Positions 7,011 to 13,424 of a stretch of 19,260 nucleotides of DNA are shown here, piece by piece (position 1 is the first letter of the stretch; each line of letters starts with the position of its first letter). The position numbers were made by a program, and so were the translations under genes. The stretch lies in NCBI GenBank assembly GCA_030745885.1, contig JASLNR010000036.1, positions 1 to 19,260 of the forward strand. The letters are read 5' to 3'. Origin of the DNA: Candidatus Thalassarchaeaceae archaeon (GTDB taxonomy: Archaea > Thermoplasmatota > Poseidoniia > Poseidoniales > Thalassarchaeaceae). The notes under the pieces were generated by a model. It saw only the letters and a list, made by a program, of their open reading frames with translations, was not told where the DNA came from and did no database searches.

Positions 7011-7945
7011 TGGCACAAGCCACACGGAGATGGGTTCGACAGAGCGCGGTGAGGATCTTCGCCCAGGAGTTCTTCGAGGCATCCCTGATTGAAGAGGGCT
7101 CGGGGGAGTACGATCCATCCTTCGTCGTCACCAAACTGGGGGCGAAGGTCAATCGTTGCCTCGTGGGTGGCGTCATCGACAGGATCGAGCGGCGTGAGGG
7201 TGATAGCGGCCCTTACTACTCCGGCCAGATCAGGGACCTAACGGGTGCCCATTACTTCAGCGTGGCACCGTTCCAGCCGGAGCTTCATGCTGACACTGAA
7301 GAGCTGCTGGCCAGATTCGAGTCAGGCGACCGCTTCCTGATGTTAATAGTCGGCAGGGCGCGGTGGTCCGAGTCCGAGGACGGCGGCATTTTCACCTCGA
7401 TACGGGCCGAGGACTTCACAATCGTCGAAAAGGATCGTTACAAGAGATGGTTGGTCGAAGCAGCAGACGCGACCCTGAGGCGCTTGGATGCACATTCCGC
7501 GTCGATGGAGAGCGAACTGAGTCCGGCAGCACTGGAGGCAGCAGGCGTTCCGCCGGACCTAGTGGACGGCCTCATCCTATCAAGAGGGCACTACGCCGAC
7601 TTCGATTCGGAGGGGTATCGTGTTGGCGTGCTGCGGGCGCTCTCGCTGGCAAGTGGCAGGACGGATTCTTTGGAGTCCGTCGCCCCGGCGCCGGAGCCTG
7701 AGCAGTCCCAGCCAACGGAGCAGGCAGGGGGGCCGGCCGGTCCCGTCGATGCCAGTCAGGTGATTCTCAACCTGCTTTCGTCCAAGGGGGGCGAGTTGGT
7801 TGAGTACGATGCCCTAGTGGGGGCATGCACTTCTGCGGGCGCGTCCAGAGAGGCGGCCGAGGATGCCATTGAGAACCTCCGGGATATCGGAGGCGAGATC
7901 ATCGAGCCGCGCTTCGGCTTCTTCCAGATCCTCCAAGGTGGCTAG
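7007..7945 (+). CDS. RPA-associated protein (COG3390 family)
   Basis: The partner subunit of archaeal RPA. The diagnostic N-terminal RxxAxRxFAxEF motif is present (RQSAVRIFAQEF), followed by an OB fold (about residues 45-140) with CLVGGVIDRIER and YSGQIRDLTG strands. The middle is acidic and Pro/Gln-rich, which suggests a flexible linker. The last ~65 residues (ASQVILNLLSSKGG to EPRFGFFQIL) look like a winged-helix domain, commonly used for protein contacts in RPA32-like subunits. The ATG at 7007 overlaps the RPA stop by four bases, and an ATG at 7010 and a GTG at 6992 are alternatives. Its TAG stop shares a CTAG palindrome with the stop of the opposing gene. Confidence 0.86.
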   Translation: MMAQATRRWVRQSAVRIFAQEFFEASLIEEGSGEYDPSFVVTKLGAKVNRCLVGGVIDRIERREGDSGPYYSGQIRDLTGAHYFSVAPFQPELHADTEELLARFESGDRFLMLIVGRARWSESEDGGIFTSIRAEDFTIVEKDRYKRWLVEAADATLRRLDAHSASMESELSPAALEAAGVPPDLVDGLILSRGHYADFDSEGYRVGVLRALSLASGRTDSLESVAPAPEPEQSQPTEQAGGPAGPVDASQVILNLLSSKGGELVEYDALVGACTSAGASREAAEDAIENLRDIGGEIIEPRFGFFQILQGG

Positions 7946-8979
7946 GCGTCCTCGTCAGGAATGAGCAACTCGACCTCGGCCAACTTGCTCCTGATCCTCT
8001 CGATTGTCGATTCGGTGTCCTCGCTGATCTCGTCCCCAATTCTAGGGGCATCCATTGCCGCGCCCTTGACCTCGGCGATATTTGTTGCGACCGTGAGGAT
8101 CCTGTGCCTGACCAACTGCTCGTCCAAGGGCCACCCCCTGCGCCCTGCTAGGCGGAGGAGGAGCTCCTTCTCGGCTTGGCCCCAGACCCCCCCATGGCCC
8201 CTCAGAATCGTACCCACCATACGCTCTAGGTCCTCGACGCGGGCCTGAATCGTAAGCAGGTCGCCTTGCACCGAGGCGGCCTGCTTGTCGACCCCTAGCA
8301 CCAAGGAGTCCCTAGCATCCTCGATAACAGCCTTGGCTGGAATCGCTTGGAAATCGGTGTCTCGCACCGGTTCCCCGACGGTGATCTCATCGGCCCCCTC
8401 ATCCCGTGGTTCCTCGAACATCGGAGATTGGAGTCCGTTTCTCCTCAAGCTCCTCTTGATTCGGCCCCATCCGTTGACCTGACTGGTCAGGACACCGGCG
8501 ACCCTACCCATCAGAACGGTCCTATTGCCCGTCAAATCCAATTCGAGCCTCTTGCAGAGCCCATGCAGGTCATCGCGACCCATCTCGGCCAATCGTTCGA
8601 TGGTCAGTCTCCTAGAGTCGTAATTGAGGTGGAGCCAAAGGCGTTGACGCCTCTCCTTGTGGGAGCCTGATGACTTGACTCCGAAGACCTTCAAGACATC
8701 CCCCGCATCCTTGTGGGACATCGCTTGGATTCCTTCCCACGAGAGATCCAGGTCTGGCAGCACCTCTTCGCAGATCAGCTTGGCCCGAAGGACCTCCACA
8801 GAGCCGCTCTTTGGGATTCCGCACTCCTCGGCCCTCTCCCTGAGCTTCTGGAGTCGGTCCGTGTACAACGAACTCAGCAATCCCGAGTCTACCTGCATGG
8901 AACCACGCTGCACCTCGCCCGAGGGGGTATTTGTTATCGCTTGCCCCCCCCAGCGGTCGCTCTCGTGGGATTTTACCAC
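7942..8979 (-). CDS. Protein with three SAP-like repeats
   Basis: A 345-residue protein of unknown role. Residues 39-72, 86-118 and 131-164 look like successive SAP-type helix-extended-helix units: each has a helix with LxxL or LKxx spacing, a G-[IV]-x-x-[ST]-G turn (GIPKSG, GVKSSG, LDLTG) and a second helix. SAP domains bind DNA or RNA. The middle (185-225) is acidic and probably disordered. The C-terminal third is helical, with a coiled-coil-like stretch (ASVQGDLLTIQARVEDLERMV) and a final amphipathic segment. The GTG start at 8979 is preceded by GGTGAT at good spacing, 19 bases after the HemC-like gene, so the two form one unit. It converges on the RPA operon, and a DNA-related role is an inference. 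Confidence 0.6.
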   Translation of the reverse strand: MVKSHESDRWGGQAITNTPSGEVQRGSMQVDSGLLSSLYTDRLQKLRERAEECGIPKSGSVEVLRAKLICEEVLPDLDLSWEGIQAMSHKDAGDVLKVFGVKSSGSHKERRQRLWLHLNYDSRRLTIERLAEMGRDDLHGLCKRLELDLTGNRTVLMGRVAGVLTSQVNGWGRIKRSLRRNGLQSPMFEEPRDEGADEITVGEPVRDTDFQAIPAKAVIEDARDSLVLGVDKQAASVQGDLLTIQARVEDLERMVGTILRGHGGVWGQAEKELLLRLAGRRGWPLDEQLVRHRILTVATNIAEVKGAAMDAPRIGDEISEDTESTIERIRSKLAEVELLIPDEDA

Positions 8980-8998
8980 TTAATTGCCATCACCGGGC

Positions 8999-10063
8999 TC
9001 AGGGGACGATGAAGGGCGGTGCCTCCGCATCTGTTGGGTGGTCCTTGGGGACCTCCCTAGAGGCCTCTTTGAGCAATTGTTTCCAATCCCTGATGGTCGA
9101 GAGAGTCGCAAACTGATATTCTGAGTGCACCACGAGACGGTTCAGGGCGAGGGTCCTGCGGCCATCCTCAGAGACTAGCTCCATCCTCAGTTCCACGTGC
9201 ACCTCATCTTCCAGGATCTCGCCATCGGCGCTCTGGCAGGCCTCCTCCATAATGGGGTCCTTCTCCTCTTCGGCCTGCCTTAGCAACGAGCCGACCTGCC
9301 GGTGCCTAACCTGCAGTCCAATCATGCCAGCGAGATGCTCGCCCAGCTCTTTCAGCACCCTGCTTTGCACCCAAAGCGAGGTATTGCCTTCGGCCTCGGT
9401 GACACGCCGAGAGATGGTCGAGGGGAACCTCATTCTCGCGATTATCGCGATTAGGTCGGAGTAGGGTGGAGGTAGGAAATGCGCGCCCCCCCTCTCCTGG
9501 GCGAAGGGCATGAGGGTGTGCCGGCGCTCTGTTTGGCCGGATGACTCGTAGGCTGCCCTAGATATGACGAAGCCATCAATCTCGCCGCTCTCTTGCAAGT
9601 CCCCCAACCACCTCGCCCTCGCGATTGCCTCAAGCGGGGCTTTTGGGGTCAGACGACTGAGGGGGACATCCTCGGATGCAATCACCGTCAAATCTGGTCG
9701 GGCCCTGAGCAACTGCCTGCGGGTCAGAGTAGAATCGGAGACGATAACGGCCGATTTGGGCTGGTAGAACAACCTGTTTCCTGAGACTAGGACCAGGTTC
9801 GGCCTCCTAGGTGTTCTTGCTCCGATTGGCTCGCACCCCAATCGGGATATCTCAGTCCCCCTACCATGCATCAAACTGGCTGGAACGGCAAGCAGATCGA
9901 TGAGTCCGTTGCTCAGTAGCTCCAAGGCGGCATCGAAGTCCGGGACCCGCTGGACCTCAGACTCGATATCCCGGACCTCAGATGATTCTAGAAATTCGGA
10001 TAGGGGCGAATAAACCGGGCAGTCAACCGAATCCAGCGTCCCAACAACTAGCCGGTCATTCAT
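8999..10063 (-). CDS. Divergent HemC-like (hydroxymethylbilane synthase-like) protein
   Basis: A 354-residue protein whose first two domains follow hydroxymethylbilane synthase. RLVVGTLDS is the first strand. ALELLSNGLIDLLAVPASLM corresponds to 'L..G.iDlaVHSlKDvP'. Then come VLVSGN, the signature LTRRQLLRARPDLTVI, and a segment matching the '.G..DaivlA.AgL.R' helix (GEIDGFVISRAAYESSG). The HSLKD motif is replaced by AVPASLM, and I find no cysteine in the usual cofactor-attachment context, so tetrapyrrole synthesis seems unlikely. The fold is the periplasmic-binding-protein type. The last ~110 residues are Glu-rich and novel to me. The open frame continues upstream to 10321, but ATG 10063 has a GAGGTGG site and avoids overlapping the divergent gene. 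A PPPY motif lies at 9461-9472. Confidence 0.55.
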   Translation of the reverse strand: MNDRLVVGTLDSVDCPVYSPLSEFLESSEVRDIESEVQRVPDFDAALELLSNGLIDLLAVPASLMHGRGTEISRLGCEPIGARTPRRPNLVLVSGNRLFYQPKSAVIVSDSTLTRRQLLRARPDLTVIASEDVPLSRLTPKAPLEAIARARWLGDLQESGEIDGFVISRAAYESSGQTERRHTLMPFAQERGGAHFLPPPYSDLIAIIARMRFPSTISRRVTEAEGNTSLWVQSRVLKELGEHLAGMIGLQVRHRQVGSLLRQAEEEKDPIMEEACQSADGEILEDEVHVELRMELVSEDGRRTLALNRLVVHSEYQFATLSTIRDWKQLLKEASREVPKDHPTDAEAPPFIVP

Positions 10064-10123
10064 CGCATCCACCTCTAGGGAGGGGGCACGTCTCGTACCC
10101 GTTCTGACCCGCGTGCGCACCTG

Positions 10124-10133
10124 TTGATATATG
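10124..10133 (+). promoter_or_regulatory. TATA box of the prenyl synthase gene
   Basis: TTGATATATG is an AT-rich island in GC-rich sequence. A start point 25-27 bases downstream of its centre falls on the ATG at 10155, so a leaderless mRNA is likely. It also argues against the upstream in-frame ATG at 10131, which overlaps the element. Confidence 0.55.
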
Positions 10134-10154
10134 CGACCCCCGGGATGGCCCATC

Positions 10155-11138
10155 ATGAGCGTCATGCAGGGCGATGTCGCTCCCTTGGAATCATACAAGA
10201 ACAGAATCGAGGACGAGATTGAGAAGCTGGTTCTGGCGCGTATGAGCTCCCCGGAGGAGCAACCGGCGATGGCCCTCGCAAGGGGCGTTCTGTTGGCCGG
10301 TGGAAAAAGGTACAGGCCCATATTGGGCCTCCTTGCCTACGAAGCCTGTGGGGGCAAGGATGTTGACAAGGTGATGAATTTCGTCTTGTCCGCCGAACTG
10401 ATTCACACTGCGACTCTGGTTCACGACGATGTTTACGATAGATCGAAGATGCGCCGTGGCAAGCCCACAATCCATACATCGCATGGGATTTCGCATGCAA
10501 TCATAGCCGGTGATTACCTATTCGCACTGGGATTCGAACTTGGAGGCAGACATGAAGAGAGAATCATCGATATGGTCAGGACTTCGTGCGTTCGGGTGGC
10601 CTCTGGGGAAATCCTCCAGTTGGAACACATAGGTGACCTCAGCACCAAGCCGGAGGACTACTATGAGATAATAGATGGGAAGACAGCAGGGCCGTTTGCA
10701 ACAGCGTGCTCCTGCGCTGCAATCGTAGCTGCCCCCCACGAGGATTTTGTCGAGCCAATGTGGAACTACGGGATGGAAATGGGGAGGGCTTTCCAAATGG
10801 TCGATGACCTGCTTGACCTTATCGGGGACGAGACGATTGGCAAGCCTAGGGGAACGGATGTCCACGAAGGCAAGATGACGCTGCCGATAATCCACGCCCT
10901 GACGGTAATGCACGGTGCGGAGCGAGACCATCTCGCCGATGTGATTACCAACTTCAACGATTCTAGACTGAGTGAACTCACCGATCTGCTGGAGCGTGCG
11001 GGGTCCTTCGACTACTCGCGGCTGCTAATCTCCAACCACGTCGAACGAGCATTGGGGAGTTTGGGTCAATTACCGGACTCAGATGCCAAGAAGCGGCTCA
11101 TTGATTTCGCAGAGATGTCCAAGTCCCGTACAAATTAG
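10155..11138 (+). CDS. idsA: Polyprenyl / geranylgeranyl diphosphate synthase
   Basis: A trans-isoprenyl diphosphate synthase that condenses isopentenyl diphosphate onto allylic diphosphates to give the C20 chain of archaeal lipids. Seen are GGKRYRPILG, the first Asp-rich motif DDVYD (residues 91-95 from this start) followed by RSKMRRGKPT, the DGKTAGPF lysine motif, and the second Asp-rich motif DDLLD (217-221). The residue five before the first Asp is Ala, so no bulky group blocks chain growth at that site; C20 or a longer product is possible. The length of 327 is typical. Start 10155 is chosen over 10131 because of the TATA box position. The geranylgeranyl reductase gene follows after 15 bases, which supports a lipid role. 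Confidence 0.9.
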   Translation: MSVMQGDVAPLESYKNRIEDEIEKLVLARMSSPEEQPAMALARGVLLAGGKRYRPILGLLAYEACGGKDVDKVMNFVLSAELIHTATLVHDDVYDRSKMRRGKPTIHTSHGISHAIIAGDYLFALGFELGGRHEERIIDMVRTSCVRVASGEILQLEHIGDLSTKPEDYYEIIDGKTAGPFATACSCAAIVAAPHEDFVEPMWNYGMEMGRAFQMVDDLLDLIGDETIGKPRGTDVHEGKMTLPIIHALTVMHGAERDHLADVITNFNDSRLSELTDLLERAGSFDYSRLLISNHVERALGSLGQLPDSDAKKRLIDFAEMSKSRTN

Positions 11139-11153
11139 GTCAAGGAGATTTCA

Positions 11154-12254
11154 ATGCCTGAGGACGGGTCTTGGGACGTGATAGTAGTCGGAGGCGGGCC
11201 TGCTGGGAGCACTACTGCGCGTTATGCGGCCGAAGGCGGGCTGAGAGTATTGGTGATAGATGTCAGGAATCCGATCGGCTCTCCCCTGCAATGCGGCGAA
11301 CTAGTCCCGTCCAACGATGAGATGCGCAGGCTCTGCCCCGATGTCCCGGAGATGGACGACCTGTTCAGAACCCCGAACCACGCAATCTCGATGCAAACGA
11401 GCAAGATGCGTCTGGTTCCCCCGAACGGCAAGGCCCTCGAGTTCGAGTTCGGAGGATTGGTCCTCGACCGTGTAGCGCACGACGAGGCTCTAGTGGAGCT
11501 TGCAGTCTCCCGGGGCGTGGAGTATCTGCTTGGCGTCAGAGTCGACGGGGTGGACGGTGACCGAATCATACTGAAGGATGGGAGGAGGCTGGAGGCGCGT
11601 GTGATAGTTGGGGCAGGGGGCCACAACGACCCCATCAGGAGGCAACTTTGGGAAGACGGGGGCCTGAATATTCCCGTCAAGTTCGTCCTCAAGCAGGGAA
11701 ATCACACCGATGCAGTGGAGTTGCACTTTGGGTCCGTTGCACCGGGCGGATACGCCTGGGTGTTCCCCAAGCAGGGCGGTTCCAATATCGGACTGGGCAT
11801 CCAGAGGGGGAGGGCAAAGGGGAAGAGCCTCAACGAGTATGCTGACGACTTCATCTCCAGATACCCTGGGGAGATCACATACAGGGGCGCAGGTGCCCTC
11901 CCCATATCGGGTTCCATCCGCCACTTCGTCAAGGGCAACTGCCTGCTTGTCGGTGATGCCGCTGGCATGGTCTTGCCCTCCAACGGAGCTGGCATCACCG
12001 TTGCCATGATTGGTGGAAGGATCGCAGGTCAGGTTATTGTTGAGCACGTCAAAGAGGGATTGCCATTGGATGAGTATGAGATGCGATGGGACGATCAGAT
12101 GGGCAAGGTCATGAGAAACTCCAAGCGAGCAAATGGAATTGGGAACTTGGTTTTCAGGCTGCCAGACTGGGTGATGAATCTGAGCTTCAACCGTCTGACT
12201 AGGGGGGTCATCTGGAGGGCCGTAACCTGTCGGAAGATGTTTTGGATCCTATGA
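11154..12254 (+). CDS. Geranylgeranyl reductase family flavoprotein
   Basis: An FAD-dependent digeranylgeranylglycerophospholipid reductase that saturates the isoprenoid chains of archaeal membrane lipids at the membrane surface. Seen are the Rossmann GGGPAGS (13-19), an acidic residue ending the second strand (VLVID), the family Cys in PLQCGEL (Cys47), the substrate-site PGGYAWVFP with Tyr200, Trp202 and Phe204, and the second FAD motif GDAAG (267-271). The length of 366 is slightly below the usual ~390-400. The ATG at 11154 is preceded by AAGGAGAT at good spacing. It is the second gene after the prenyl synthase. Its TGA overlaps the opposing methyltransferase stop by six bases. A related prenyl reductase, for example one acting on a quinone, cannot be excluded. 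Confidence 0.9.
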   Translation: MPEDGSWDVIVVGGGPAGSTTARYAAEGGLRVLVIDVRNPIGSPLQCGELVPSNDEMRRLCPDVPEMDDLFRTPNHAISMQTSKMRLVPPNGKALEFEFGGLVLDRVAHDEALVELAVSRGVEYLLGVRVDGVDGDRIILKDGRRLEARVIVGAGGHNDPIRRQLWEDGGLNIPVKFVLKQGNHTDAVELHFGSVAPGGYAWVFPKQGGSNIGLGIQRGRAKGKSLNEYADDFISRYPGEITYRGAGALPISGSIRHFVKGNCLLVGDAAGMVLPSNGAGITVAMIGGRIAGQVIVEHVKEGLPLDEYEMRWDDQMGKVMRNSKRANGIGNLVFRLPDWVMNLSFNRLTRGVIWRAVTCRKMFWIL

Positions 12255-12959
12255 AGGGGCCCGGGCACTCCAAATCGTGGCCATGCCGGGGAAAATCACC
12301 TTGGCCCGGACGTCGCCGAATCCGACTTCTTCAAGCATCCTGACGTAGTCCTTGGTAGTTCCGAAACCCGCGTAAGTCCTATTCAACCACCTCCATGGGT
12401 GATCGCGTCGGCCGCACACCAACCTCGCGTACGTCCCCACCCAGACCCTCATCCAGATGAGCCCAAGCCAACCATGTACGCGATTGACCTTGGCGGGATC
12501 AATGATCACAATCGGTCCGCCGGGCTTGAGGACCCTCAGGGACTCGGTGAGACCTGCCCTCTTGTCATACCAATCACGGAAGGAGAATATTGAGCACACC
12601 GCGTCGAAGGAGTCGTCATCGAAGGGCAGGTTCTCTGCTGTTCCCTCGACGAATTCGGGAGGAGAGTCATTGCGCTGCGAGCGTCTGCTGTTGACCCTCT
12701 CCTCAGCGACTCGGAGCATCTCTGGTATCGGGTCAAGGCAGACTAGTTCCCCACCCTCGACATCCTCTGCGAAGCTGCCAGGCCCGCAACCGATTTCCAG
12801 AACACGGCCCACAGGGAGCATCTCACGTACCATCCTGCGCCATTTAGAGACCTGTCCTAGGGTTGCGAACCGGTTAATCCGGTCATAGACGGGAATCGTC
12901 GCGCCAAGGTTGCGCTGGAGTTCGCTCCATTCGTCCTCCTCGATGCGCTCCTTGTCCAT
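12249..12959 (-). CDS. UbiE/MenG-like SAM methyltransferase
   Basis: A class I SAM-dependent methyltransferase of the UbiE/MenG/COQ5 group. Seen are the N-terminal IPVYDRINRFATLG...KWRR, which resembles the start of MenG; motif I VLEIGCGPG (53-61); the acidic residue ending strand 2 (CLDP, Asp76); motif II PFDDDSFDAVCSIFSFRDW; and motif III LRVLKPGGPIVIID. The length of 236 is typical. In menaquinone synthesis the enzyme methylates demethylmenaquinone, and its place beside two prenyl-lipid genes fits that, but no other men gene is in view. A GGGGGAGGGG tract just before the ATG can serve as ribosome-binding site. It is divergent from the ATPase operon. Confidence 0.78.
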   Translation of the reverse strand: MDKERIEEDEWSELQRNLGATIPVYDRINRFATLGQVSKWRRMVREMLPVGRVLEIGCGPGSFAEDVEGGELVCLDPIPEMLRVAEERVNSRRSQRNDSPPEFVEGTAENLPFDDDSFDAVCSIFSFRDWYDKRAGLTESLRVLKPGGPIVIIDPAKVNRVHGWLGLIWMRVWVGTYARLVCGRRDHPWRWLNRTYAGFGTTKDYVRMLEEVGFGDVRAKVIFPGMATIWSARAPS

Positions 12960-13039
12960 GGCCCCTCCCCCACCTATCCTCTATTTGGTTGAATCTGGAA
13001 GGCCTCTTGGCAGCGCTTGTGGAAGCGACAAGGTCAACA

Positions 13040-13049
13040 TGATATACTG
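13040..13049 (+). promoter_or_regulatory. Candidate TATA box of the ATP synthase operon
   Basis: TGATATACTG lies about 40 bases before the ATG of atpH. Transcription would begin near 13068-13070, leaving a short leader that contains GGTGA at 13074-13078. Confidence 0.5.
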
Positions 13050-13083
13050 CTCCTCATTGGCGCTGTCACCGTAGGTGACACCG

Positions 13084-13404
13084 ATGGGAAGGGCAGAAGT
13101 ACTCCGTACTATCAAAGAAGCCGAGTCTAACGCAGAGAGGGTTCGGGAGCAGGCTGAGTCCGAGGCGAAGAGCATCGTTTCAAAGGCCCGAGCAGAGGCG
13201 TCAGATATTTCATCGAAGGGACGCCAACAGGCGGACGAAGCGGCCGCTTCGATAATCAAGAATTCCAAGGATGACTCCGAGTGGCAGGCGGGCACGATCA
13301 GCACCGAGGGCGATACCCTGCTTGAGAAGGTCAAGGAAAACGGCAAGAAGAACCGCGATGCGGCCGTCCAAGTCGTCCTCTCTGCCTTTCGTGATGCTGC
13401 ATAA
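13084..13404 (+). CDS. atpH: A-type ATP synthase subunit H (peripheral stalk)
   Basis: A 106-residue Glu/Ala/Arg-rich coiled-coil protein opening MGRAEVLRTIKEAESNAERV, as archaeal AhaH subunits do (polar helix with xxKEAExxA repeats). With subunit E it forms the peripheral stalk that holds the A3B3 head against rotation. A GTG at 13075 is in frame, but it lies inside the GGTGA ribosome-binding site (13074-13078), so the ATG at 13084 is the better start. It is the first gene of the operon, and atpI follows after 20 bases. Confidence 0.85.
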   Translation: MGRAEVLRTIKEAESNAERVREQAESEAKSIVSKARAEASDISSKGRQQADEAAASIIKNSKDDSEWQAGTISTEGDTLLEKVKENGKKNRDAAVQVVLSAFRDAA

Positions 13405-13424
13405 TCCCCATTAAAGGTGCTAGA

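Noticed and set aside
10064..10321. N-terminal extension of the HemC-like frame
   Set aside because: It overlaps the divergent prenyl synthase gene and its promoter, and a good ribosome-binding site precedes ATG 10063.
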